NCBI GenBank assembly: GCA_021604805.1
Contig: BQJR01000003.1
Coordinates: forward strand, 496,001 to 560,000
From: Planctomycetota bacterium
GTDB lineage: Bacteria; Planctomycetota; B15-G4
DNA: 64,000 nt
Direction: 5' to 3'
Position numbers and translations under genes: made by a program. Positions 37,311-45,108 of this stretch are shown piece by piece. Positions within the stretch are counted from its first letter, which is position 1. Every line of letters starts with the position of its first letter. The notes beneath the pieces are model-generated. The model had not been told where the DNA came from and searched no databases. It was given only the letters and a program-made list of their open reading frames with translations.

Positions 37311-39847
37311 CCGCCTTCCTCGAGCACCTCCAAGTTGCCACGAAGAGCCGCGGTCTCCGGGTGCTCGGGGCCGAGGGCCGCCTCGATGATCGCCACCGCC
37401 CGTTCGAGCCGCGACTTCGCGCCGGTAAGATCCCCGAGGGCCGCCAGCACCACGCCCAGATTGTTGAGACGGGTGGCGACCCTAGGGTGTGCGAGGCCGA
37501 ACGCCGCCTCGTCGATCGCCAACGCCCGCGCGTAGTACATCATTGCGGCGGCCAGATCCCCGAACTCCTGCAGCACCGAGCCCAGGTTGTTAAGGCTGGT
37601 GGCCACACTTGGGTGCTCGGAGCCGAGGGCCACCTCCGTAATCACCAGCGCCCGCTCGAGCTGCGTCTTCGCTCCGGCCAGATCCCCCAGAGCCTCCAGC
37701 ACCGTGCCCAGGTTGTTGAGGTCGGTGGCGACTTCTTGGTGCTCAGGACCGTAGGCCGCCTCATGGATCGCCAGCGCCCGCTCGTAGTTCGCCTTCGCAC
37801 CTGCAAGATCTCCAAGGACCTTCAGGACCGAGCCTAGGTTGTTGAGGCAGGAGGCGACGCTTGGGTGCGCGGAGCCGAGGGCGGCCTCCGTGATCGCAAG
37901 CGCCCGCTCGAGCTGCGTCTTCGCGCCGGCCATATCCCCGAGAGCCCTCAGCACCAAGCCCAAGTTGTTGAGGTCGGCGGCGACTTGGGGATGCTCGAGG
38001 CCGTAGCTCGCCTCGTCGATCGCCAGCGCCCGCTCGTAGTGCCCTTTGGACGACTCAAAGTCGGCAACGATCTCAAAGTAGCGTGCCAACCGATCTTGAA
38101 TCAATGCAACGTTCTCGAACGGCTCCACGTTGCTGGACTCAAGGCACTCGAGGAGTGCTTGGGCATGTGGAATCATCGGTGCGCATGCTCGATGAGAGTC
38201 CCCCTCAGCGCGCGGCAGGACAGCAAGTAGGCCGTCCACCACCTGCCGTTGCCATGCACCGAGCCCCTCATCGCACAGGCGCGAACGGGTGACCTCTTGC
38301 ACAAGGCGGTGCACCGACAGGTCGTCACCCGCTCGATGCACGAGCGAGTGTGCCTGCAGCGCCCCGATCGTCTCGTCCAGCCTCATCCCATCGGCGAATG
38401 CGCCAGCGAGAGGCTGCAACTTGTTCACCTGGGGCTCCGCGTCGCCTGCACCTTCGCCCTGCGTCGGTGAACTGCTGTTCCCCGCCTGCTCGACCATGCT
38501 CCGCAACATGTGCAGACTAATCTTCTCAGGCGCCAGGAAAGACAAGAGCATCAACAGCTCGCTCGCCAGCGAACCCCGAAGCTGTTGAAAGATTAGCTCC
38601 CATGTTGTGGCGACCGTCACGGTGTCCTCGGCCCCGCCGGAACCTCTCGCGAGGAGGCGCACCTTCTGTTCGGTGTAGAGCCCGAAGTAGTGCCGCAGAG
38701 TCACGCCATGCACTTCGACGTAGGCCGCTGCGTGCTCCAGTGCGAGCGGCAAGTACGCGAGTGCCTGGGCAAGCTCACGAGCGGCGCCTTCGTCGACGTC
38801 ACCCGAGCGCTGCAGGAGCAACTTCACCGAGTCATCCGGCTCAAGCGTGGGCACGTCGAGCTTCGTCGCGAGGCCAGCCCAGTCAGGATGACGACTCGTG
38901 ATCAGCACATGCCCTCCACCCGAAGGAAGAAAGCCCGCGAGGGAGTGGCGATCGGTCGCGTTGTCGTACACCAAGAGCCAGCGCGATTTCCCTGTCAGCC
39001 AACGCACGACGAGCCGTGCGGCCTCTGGCGCATCGCTGACTTCCCCGTCAATGAGACCCGCAGCGCGTCCCAGTTCGATGACGTCTTCGGTGAGGGAGGT
39101 TGGCTCCTCGGCGCGGAGCCACGCCACGAGGTCGTAATCGTCTTTCCTGGTCCAGCAGTAGGCGCGTGCCAGCTCGGTCTTGCCGATCCCTCCGAGGCCG
39201 TGCATCGCGGTGATCGCCAGCGCGTTCTCGCCGCGAAGGGTCTCGCCAACTCTCTCGATGAGCGCCTCACGACCCACGAAGTGCTTGAGGTAAGGTCCGA
39301 CGTTAAGCCAGATCGTCGGTAGGTCGCGCGGAAACGGAGCGATCTCCTGTTCCGATGCAGGAGTGGCAACCAACGGAAGTCCAGCACCAGGAAACGGCGT
39401 ATGAGGGCGATCACTCGCTCCGAGTAGCGCGGCCCTAAGACCTGAGATCAACCTCTCTCTCGAAGCGATCTCGTTCTCGGCGCCAACCAGATCGATGTAG
39501 ACGACCTGTTGCAGAAGACTCAGTTGCTTCTCGTCACCGTCGGGCAGCACACGCACCGGCACGATGCGCCGATCGGTGCCCGTTGGATCCGCACCGAAGA
39601 AGGCATACCACTCTGCGGACGCGTACCCCGAGCGACGATACGCCGGTGTGAGGACAGGAAGCACGCGGTCACAACGCTGCACCGCGTCTTCCATCGAGTG
39701 GACGAAGTTCGTCCCGGGCACGAAGTCCCACGCCTGGATGATGAACGTGTAGTCGGCGGCCTCGAGCGCTTGAGCGATCCACGTCGCCCATGACTCGTCG
39801 GCCTTCGTGTAGCTAATGAAGAAGTCTCGGCGCTTCTCGTCCGGCAT
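37307..39847 (-). CDS. TIR / NB-ARC / tetratricopeptide NLR-like protein, putative antiphage sensor
   Basis: An 846-residue three-part protein. Residues 7-145 form a bacterial TIR domain (RDFFISYTKAD, AWDFVPGTNF), with the putative catalytic Glu79 in SAEWYAFFG; such domains cleave NAD+. An NB-ARC-type STAND ATPase begins FVGRE (190-194), with Walker A GLGGIGKT (217-224), Walker B-like LLVYDN (about 291-296), VLITSR and the LPLAL motif (366-370). Residues 606-846 are six kinesin-light-chain-like TPRs of 42 residues. The architecture is that of prokaryotic NLR-like defence proteins and of TIR-TPR proteins in FxSxx peptide systems. The ATG at 39847 follows GGGGGA. No effector or regulator neighbour is present. 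Confidence 0.85.
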   Translation of the reverse strand: MPDEKRRDFFISYTKADESWATWIAQALEAADYTFIIQAWDFVPGTNFVHSMEDAVQRCDRVLPVLTPAYRRSGYASAEWYAFFGADPTGTDRRIVPVRVLPDGDEKQLSLLQQVVYIDLVGAENEIASRERLISGLRAALLGASDRPHTPFPGAGLPLVATPASEQEIAPFPRDLPTIWLNVGPYLKHFVGREALIERVGETLRGENALAITAMHGLGGIGKTELARAYCWTRKDDYDLVAWLRAEEPTSLTEDVIELGRAAGLIDGEVSDAPEAARLVVRWLTGKSRWLLVYDNATDRHSLAGFLPSGGGHVLITSRHPDWAGLATKLDVPTLEPDDSVKLLLQRSGDVDEGAARELAQALAYLPLALEHAAAYVEVHGVTLRHYFGLYTEQKVRLLARGSGGAEDTVTVATTWELIFQQLRGSLASELLMLLSFLAPEKISLHMLRSMVEQAGNSSSPTQGEGAGDAEPQVNKLQPLAGAFADGMRLDETIGALQAHSLVHRAGDDLSVHRLVQEVTRSRLCDEGLGAWQRQVVDGLLAVLPRAEGDSHRACAPMIPHAQALLECLESSNVEPFENVALIQDRLARYFEIVADFESSKGHYERALAIDEASYGLEHPQVAADLNNLGLVLRALGDMAGAKTQLERALAITEAALGSAHPSVASCLNNLGSVLKVLGDLAGAKANYERALAIHEAAYGPEHQEVATDLNNLGTVLEALGDLAGAKTQLERALVITEVALGSEHPSVATSLNNLGSVLQEFGDLAAAMMYYARALAIDEAAFGLAHPRVATRLNNLGVVLAALGDLTGAKSRLERAVAIIEAALGPEHPETAALRGNLEVLEEGG
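37310..38032 (-). repeat. TPR array: 126-bp units in an 84-residue super-repeat
   Basis: Five full 42-residue units and a 31-residue sixth end the TIR protein. Odd units read RALAIDEA-Y/F-G and end in LE; even units read RALAITEAALGS and mostly end in YE/YA. The real period is therefore 84 residues (252 bp), implying growth by duplication of a two-TPR block. Confidence 0.8.
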
Positions 39848-39884
39848 CGGGGTCCCCCACGCGTCGCTGCTGACCGTGCCGCAA

Positions 39885-39890
39885 ATGATA
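39885..39890 (-). promoter_or_regulatory. Possible -10 element of the TIR-NLR gene
   Basis: TATCAT on the minus strand, 37 nt before the ATG at 39847, in the 132-nt gap to tRNA-Glu. No convincing -35. Confidence 0.35.
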
Positions 39891-39979
39891 GCGGGCAATC
39901 ATCAGTTCATGGGAGCCGCGCGCACGGCGAGGCGACATCCACATGCGCCCCGAGACGGTGACCCAAAGTGCCGAATGAG

Positions 39980-40057
39980 TGGTGACCCCAACGGGATTCG
40001 AACCCGTGTTGCCAGGATGAAAACCTGGTGTCCTAGACCTGGCTAGACGATGGGGCC
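39980..40057 (-). tRNA. tRNA-Glu (anticodon TTC)
   Basis: A 78-nt tRNA with encoded CCA. The acceptor GGCCCCA pairs with TGGGGTC (one G-T pair). The D-arm begins GTCT, the anticodon stem CCAGG/CCTGG encloses TTTTCAT with anticodon TTC, and the T-arm contains GGTTCGAATCC. Its 3' end is the putative island attachment site. Confidence 0.95.
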
Positions 40058-40086
40058 AGCTGTTCGCGCTGCGAACGAAGCGCGGG

Positions 40087-40092
40087 ATCCTA
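40087..40092 (-). promoter_or_regulatory. -10 element of tRNA-Glu
   Basis: TAGGAT on the minus strand, 29 nt before the tRNA 5' end; it is the same hexamer as at 92-97. Confidence 0.4.
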
Positions 40093-40125
40093 ACCGATCC
40101 AACCGGCCAGGCTCCAGCCCCGGGA

Positions 40126-41763
40126 TCAGGGCGCCACGCCGTGCAGTGCGCGCGTGGCCACCCACGGCGGCGCGTGCATCCCGCTGGGCTGGGCCCACAG
40201 CTGGAACCACAGCTCGTCACCCGAGGGCAAGCGCGGCGGCAGGAGGTACTCGTGCGAGGCCGAATCGCCACTGTGCGACGGGCCGCTCAGCACCGCGTGC
40301 GGGAACGGGATCAGCACGCCGCCCAGGTAGCTGCGGTTGAGCAACTCGCTGCCCACGACGAGCATCTGCTGCCCGTCGATCTCGTGCGCGAACTGCACGT
40401 CGAGGAACAGGCGGCTGCCGGCGGTGAAGAGCCCGTCGACCTCGAGTTCGGCCACGGGGAACGGGCCGTAGCTGAGGCCCGGCTCCACGTGATCCCACTC
40501 GAAGACCGACGCGTTGGGCGCCTCGAAGTAGATCACGCCCGCGTTGGCGTGCTCGCTGAACTCCTGCTCGGGCTCGATGCCGGCGAGGACACTGTTGGCG
40601 TTGGCGTCGAGCGCGCCGCCAGCGAGGGACAAGACCTGCGGATCGTTGTGCCGCAGCGAGAGGACGTGTTCCCAGAGCCCGGCGTGCAGCTCGTAGACGT
40701 AGACCTGGCCCGCGTCCTCGAGCGTGATGTCGGTGGTCGGCGCGCCCACGTAAAGCCGATGCCCGGCCAGCGCCACCGAGTCGCCGAAGGAGTCGAAGTC
40801 TTCGGTGACAGGTGACTCGAGCGTCTGGGTCTGGACCCACATGGGACCTTGCGGGCTGGCCTGGAGCTGATAGATCTGCACCTGGCCGTGCTGAGGCGGG
40901 ATGAAGGAGCCCAGGCCATAGGGCGCTGCCGGCGCACCGATCGCGAGCATCTGCCCCGAGAGCGCGAGCGCGTGACCGAAGCGCGGGATGTCAGCGGCTT
41001 CGGTGGGCTGACCCGCGAGCGTCTGTTCGAGTTCCCAACCCGACGGCCCCTTCAAGTAGAGGTGCACCTGACCGCGGAGCGGATCGAAGAGTCGCAGGCC
41101 CGGTTCACCGACGGCGACGCGCGTGCCGTCCGGCGTGACCGCCACGGCGCGACCGAACTCGCGGCTGAGCGTGCCCGGCCCGGTGTTCGTGGGCGTGGTG
41201 AGACGTTCCGTCTGCAACCACTCGTTGCCGTTGCGCTCGAAGATGTACGCGGAACCCTGTTCCTCACCGGGGTTCTTCGTGATGTACGGACCGGGCGCGC
41301 CCACGAGCAGCGTGTCGGCCGCCATCTCCAAGGCCCACCCGAAGCGATCGGTCATGCCGGTGAGCGGTTCGGGCACCAGCGTGAGACGTTGCTCCTGCAC
41401 GCCCAGCGCGGAGTTCGAGTACACGTAGGCCGCACCGGTCTCGCCGGCGCTGGCGGGTGCGCCGACCACAGTGAAGGCGCCTTCGCCGTCGACGGCGGCA
41501 CCGAAGCGATCGCCCTCGGCGCCGTCGCTCGCGTGCAGCGTGTTCCGCAACTTGCCGTTCGTGTCGTAGACGTAGACCGCACCGGCGTCGTCGCCGGGGG
41601 CGCCCACGTAGAGCTGACCGCGCACCAGGGCCACGTCGAACCCGAACTCAGCGGTGTCGGAGTTCGCAGGCGGCTTCACCATCTGCACGTGCGTGTCGTC
41701 GCTCAACGCGAGCAAGGACGCGAGGCTGCCGAAGGCGAGCCAGATCAAGGCGACGAACTTCAT
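40126..41763 (-). CDS. Secreted FG-GAP/integrin-type beta-propeller protein
   Basis: A 545-residue protein with signal peptide FVALIWLAFGSLASLLALS. The mature part repeats FG-GAP-like blades of about 55-65 residues with the pattern FG..VA..G..L.VGAP.......G.VYVY (for example FGFDVALVRGQLYVGAPGDD, DRFGAAVDGEGAFTVVGAPAS). It is probably one seven-bladed propeller followed by a C-terminal beta-domain typical of planctomycete surface proteins. Function is unknown; adhesion or extracellular binding is likely. The ATG at 41763 has GGGAG 7 nt upstream. It lies downstream of the tRNA-Glu gene region on the same strand side. Confidence 0.8.
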   Translation of the reverse strand: MKFVALIWLAFGSLASLLALSDDTHVQMVKPPANSDTAEFGFDVALVRGQLYVGAPGDDAGAVYVYDTNGKLRNTLHASDGAEGDRFGAAVDGEGAFTVVGAPASAGETGAAYVYSNSALGVQEQRLTLVPEPLTGMTDRFGWALEMAADTLLVGAPGPYITKNPGEEQGSAYIFERNGNEWLQTERLTTPTNTGPGTLSREFGRAVAVTPDGTRVAVGEPGLRLFDPLRGQVHLYLKGPSGWELEQTLAGQPTEAADIPRFGHALALSGQMLAIGAPAAPYGLGSFIPPQHGQVQIYQLQASPQGPMWVQTQTLESPVTEDFDSFGDSVALAGHRLYVGAPTTDITLEDAGQVYVYELHAGLWEHVLSLRHNDPQVLSLAGGALDANANSVLAGIEPEQEFSEHANAGVIYFEAPNASVFEWDHVEPGLSYGPFPVAELEVDGLFTAGSRLFLDVQFAHEIDGQQMLVVGSELLNRSYLGGVLIPFPHAVLSGPSHSGDSASHEYLLPPRLPSGDELWFQLWAQPSGMHAPPWVATRALHGVAP

Positions 41764-41852
41764 CACGAGTCTCCCGGTGAAACCATTCTCAAGCTGATGA
41801 ACCCCCAACTCCGCGCAACTTTACCACTGTTCCGTGAGCGCGGGTGAAGCGC

Positions 41853-42608
41853 TCAGAGTTCGGTGATCAGCTGGGGCGCGAAGTCGATGAAGTCGCAGCT
41901 GGCGCAGGTGTAGGTCACGCCGCGCGCTTCGCCGCCGATCTCGTCGGCGCGGGTGGGATCGAGGGCGTGCAGATGCCCGAAGACCACGTGCTGCACGCCT
42001 GCGGCCTCGAAGATGGCGCTGGCCTCGTTGGGCGCGAGGCCGGGGCCGAGCGGCGGATAGTGCGTGAGCGCGATGCGCAGCGGGGCGTCGCCGTCGAGGT
42101 CCATGAGCGCGCGTTCGAGACGCCCGAGTTCGCGATCCCAGACCTTGAGTGCGGCGGCTTCTTGCTCGGGAGTGAGTTCGGCCGAGATCGCTTCGCCCTG
42201 CCACACGATCAAGTCGTGGTACTGGATCGACGGGTGATCCCAGAGGCGCGAACCGCCGATGGCCGCCGGCCCCACGCGCAGCGCGTCGCCATCCACCAGC
42301 AACACGCCTTCGGGCAAGGCGGCGCGCACTTTGTTACGCGAGGTCCACCAGTGTTCGTGGTTGCCCTTGAGCAAGACCTTAGTGCCCGGGCGCGCAGCGA
42401 GCCACTCGAGGTCGGGTTGCGCTTGCTCGATCTTGCGCGCCCAGGAGATGTCGCCGGGAACGAGCACGAGGTCGGTGGGCGCCACGCTCGCGTCCCAAGC
42501 CGCGGCCATCTTGCCGGGGTGGTCGACCCACTGCGGACCGAAGCGGTCCATGGTCTTGTTCGGCGTGCCGAACGAAAGGTGCGGATCGGAGAGAGCGAAA
42601 ACACGCAT
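41853..42608 (-). CDS. Calcineurin-like metallophosphoesterase
   Basis: A 251-residue metallophosphoesterase with the full motif set: SDPHLS (motif I), PGDISW (motif II), LKGNHEHWW (motif III, GNHE), a later TH in ALTHYPPLG and GHLHALD. No signal peptide. Length and motifs resemble the YkuE/YmdB-unrelated small cytoplasmic phosphodiesterases; the substrate is unknown. The ATG at 42608 is taken because the protein starts [10 protein letters not shown] right at motif I. It is divergent from the DUF255 gene. Confidence 0.85.
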   Translation of the reverse strand: MRVFALSDPHLSFGTPNKTMDRFGPQWVDHPGKMAAAWDASVAPTDLVLVPGDISWARKIEQAQPDLEWLAARPGTKVLLKGNHEHWWTSRNKVRAALPEGVLLVDGDALRVGPAAIGGSRLWDHPSIQYHDLIVWQGEAISAELTPEQEAAALKVWDRELGRLERALMDLDGDAPLRIALTHYPPLGPGLAPNEASAIFEAAGVQHVVFGHLHALDPTRADEIGGEARGVTYTCASCDFIDFAPQLITEL

Positions 42609-42710
42609 GATGCAGAGGTCGCGCAACATCGGGGCGGACGGATTCGGCGCGTCGTACCCGCCGCCCCACGCTTCACGCATCCCTGCTCACGAGAAGGCAG
42701 CTCGACCGCC

Positions 42711-45104
42711 ATGCGTCACTCTAGCAAGACCCTCTGCTCACTCGCGCTCGGCTTCGCGTGGCTGAGCGCTTGCGGTGCGCAAGACGACGACGGCCCCGCG
42801 CGCCCACACGCCGACACGACGCGTACGGAGTCGGTCAGCGAGAGCCGTGAAGCCGACACGCCGGCGCCCGAGGGCAACGAGCACGACGCCGCGCCACGCA
42901 ACGCAGGCTGGCGTCTCGCCGAGGAAGACTCGCCCTACTTGCGGCAGCACGCCGACAACGCCGTGGAGTGGTACGCCTGGGGCCCCGAAGCCTTCGCCGA
43001 AGCGCGCCGCCGCGACGTGCCGATCTTCCTGAGCATCGGCTACAGCTCGTGCCACTGGTGCCATGTGATGGAGCACGAGTCCTTCGAAGACCCGGCCATC
43101 GGCGCGCAGCTCGCCGCGGACTTCGTGTCGATCAAGGTCGACCGCGAACAACGTCCCGACATCGACGCGCGCTACATGCACGAGGTCACGCTGATCTCGC
43201 AAACCGGCGGCGGCTGGCCGCTCACGGCCTTCCTCACACCCGAGGGCCAGACCTTCTTCGGCGGCACCTACTTCCCGCCCACGCCGCGCATGGACTTGCG
43301 CTCGTTCTCGGAGTTGCTCGGCGAGATCACGCGCGTGTGGACCGAGAAGCGCGCTGAACTCGAGCAAGACGTGCAGAGCTGGGGTCCGTACCTCAGCCGT
43401 GACAAGCGCCCCGCAGGCGTGTCGCACGACGCGGATCAGCTGCTCGCCGACGCCACGCTCGCGCTGCGCGACAGCCTCGACCCCACGCTCGGCGGACGCA
43501 GCAGCCGCAGCCCCGACGGCATCCCCACCGGCCCGCGCTTCCCGCCCGCCACCGCGCTGCAGTTCCTGATCACGCGTCAGCTACGCGGCGCCGACGTGCC
43601 GCTCGCGTTGCTCGAAGTCAGCTTCGACGCCATGGCCAACCGCGGCCTCTTCGACCACGTGGCCGGCGGCTTCCACCGCTACACCGTGGACCCGCAGTGG
43701 AGCCTCCCGCACTTCGAGAAGATGCTCGACGACAACGCCCTGCTCGCACCGCTCTACGCCGAGTTCGCCGTGCTCACGGGCCACCCGCGTCATGCACGCG
43801 TGGCGCGCCGCACGTTGCGCTGGTTGCTCGACGACATGCGCGACCCCGTCACCGGCCTGTTCTTCACCTCGCGCGACGCCGACTCGCTGCCCTTCGCCGC
43901 CGACAACACGCCGCTGCCCGGCGCGCGCCCCGAAGAGGGTCAGGTCTCACTGTGGACGCCCGCCCAGCTGCGCGAAGTGCTCGGCGAACGCGACGGCTCA
44001 CTCTTCGCGCAACTCGCCGGCGTGACCGAACTCGGCAACTTCGAAGCCGGCCGCTCGCACGTGATCCCCGGCCGCGCGCCCGAGCAGTTCGCGCAGCTCG
44101 ACCGCTTCGAGTTCCCCGAGGGCGCGGACCCCGCCCAGTGGTGGCAGCGCTGCCTCGACCGCCTGCTCGCCGCGCGCTCCCTGCGTCCGCAGGCTTTCCG
44201 CGACGAGAAGTGCCTCGCCGGTTGGAACGGCCTGGCGCTCTCGGCCTTCGCACGCAGCTCGCGTTGGCTGGCCGACGAGGCCCTCGCGGCGCACACCGAA
44301 GCCCTCGCCGACGCGCTGCTCGCGCGCCTCGTGCTCCGCGACGACGCCGCCGGCGCGCGCGTGGCGCACCAAGTGTTCGAGGCGCGCGCCAGCGGACGCG
44401 GCAGCCTCTTCGCGCAGAGCGCCGTGGCGCTCGGCCTGCTCGACGCCCACGAAGCCACCGGCCGCGCCGACTTCCTCGTGACCGCACTCGAACTCGCCCG
44501 CTCGCTGACGCCGCGCTTCGGCGATCCCGACGGCGGCTTCTTCGCGAGCGACGGTCACGACCCACTGCTCCCCGAACGCGGCCGCTCGCTGCAAGACAAC
44601 CCGCGCCCGTCGGGGGAAGGTCTCGCGCTGCAACTCTTGCTGCGTCTGGCCCCGCTCGACGACAGCGGCGCCTTGGCCGACACCGCGCACGCCGCCCTGC
44701 GACGCTGCGCCGCGCAGCTGGAGACGAGCGGGCAACTCGCGCCCTCCCTGCTGCTCGCGCTCGACGCCGCGAACGAAGACCTCGCCGAGGTCGTGCTCTC
44801 GGGCGGCCGCGCGAGCGACCCGTTGCGCGCCCTCGCGCGCGCCACGCCGCTGCCCGTGAGCTTGCTGCTTCCCGAAGCGCGCACTTTGCGCGACGCGCTC
44901 GTGCCCGCGCACTTCACCGAGGTCCCCGGCTTGCTCGCCGGTCGTGCGCGCGACGCCGACAGCGCCGCGCGCGCCTGGGTCTGCCGCCGCGGCGCCTGCC
45001 TGCTCCCCGCCGACGACGTCACGATCCTGGCCGAACAACTCGCGAGCTTCGGCGCGCCGGCGCGCGCATTGCCGCTCCCACTCGACCCCAGCGGCGCGCG
45101 CTGA
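42711..45104 (+). CDS. DUF255/SSP411-type thioredoxin-domain lipoprotein
   Basis: A 797-residue YyaL/spermatogenesis-associated-20-like protein. The N-terminus is a lipoprotein signal ([17 protein letters not shown]), then a charged linker. A thioredoxin-like domain carries C114-HW-C117 in [20 protein letters not shown], followed by [16 protein letters not shown] and [13 protein letters not shown]. The rest is an (alpha/alpha) six-barrel like that of glycoside-processing enzymes ([22 protein letters not shown]). The family is thought to act in redox or sugar metabolism; the exact reaction is unknown. An export signal is unusual, as most members are cytosolic. It is convergent with a sulfatase gene, stops 4 nt apart. 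Confidence 0.88.
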   Translation: MRHSSKTLCSLALGFAWLSACGAQDDDGPARPHADTTRTESVSESREADTPAPEGNEHDAAPRNAGWRLAEEDSPYLRQHADNAVEWYAWGPEAFAEARRRDVPIFLSIGYSSCHWCHVMEHESFEDPAIGAQLAADFVSIKVDREQRPDIDARYMHEVTLISQTGGGWPLTAFLTPEGQTFFGGTYFPPTPRMDLRSFSELLGEITRVWTEKRAELEQDVQSWGPYLSRDKRPAGVSHDADQLLADATLALRDSLDPTLGGRSSRSPDGIPTGPRFPPATALQFLITRQLRGADVPLALLEVSFDAMANRGLFDHVAGGFHRYTVDPQWSLPHFEKMLDDNALLAPLYAEFAVLTGHPRHARVARRTLRWLLDDMRDPVTGLFFTSRDADSLPFAADNTPLPGARPEEGQVSLWTPAQLREVLGERDGSLFAQLAGVTELGNFEAGRSHVIPGRAPEQFAQLDRFEFPEGADPAQWWQRCLDRLLAARSLRPQAFRDEKCLAGWNGLALSAFARSSRWLADEALAAHTEALADALLARLVLRDDAAGARVAHQVFEARASGRGSLFAQSAVALGLLDAHEATGRADFLVTALELARSLTPRFGDPDGGFFASDGHDPLLPERGRSLQDNPRPSGEGLALQLLLRLAPLDDSGALADTAHAALRRCAAQLETSGQLAPSLLLALDAANEDLAEVVLSGGRASDPLRALARATPLPVSLLLPEARTLRDALVPAHFTEVPGLLAGRARDADSAARAWVCRRGACLLPADDVTILAEQLASFGAPARALPLPLDPSGAR

Positions 45105-45108
45105 AGAC

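Larger units (their letters stand above)
37082..39990. mobile_element. Putative 2.9-kb tRNA-Glu-targeted island carrying a TIR-NLR gene
   Basis: The segment is bounded by the 3' end of tRNA-Glu and an 11-bp direct copy of it, the signature left by tyrosine recombinases that use tRNA 3' ends. It holds one intact gene, the TIR/NB-ARC/TPR protein. Local GC drops: the 60-nt row at 38041 has 31 G+C, against 42 in the row at 14041. No integrase is present, so any mobility would need help in trans or has been lost. Confidence 0.45.

Noticed and set aside
37310..38032. Regular 126-bp repeats taken as a CRISPR-like array
   Set aside because: They are head-to-tail coding TPR units without spacers.
36905..40125. 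Prophage or integrative element with full gene set
   Set aside because: No integrase, repressor or structural gene; only the TIR-NLR gene and the repeat support a small island.
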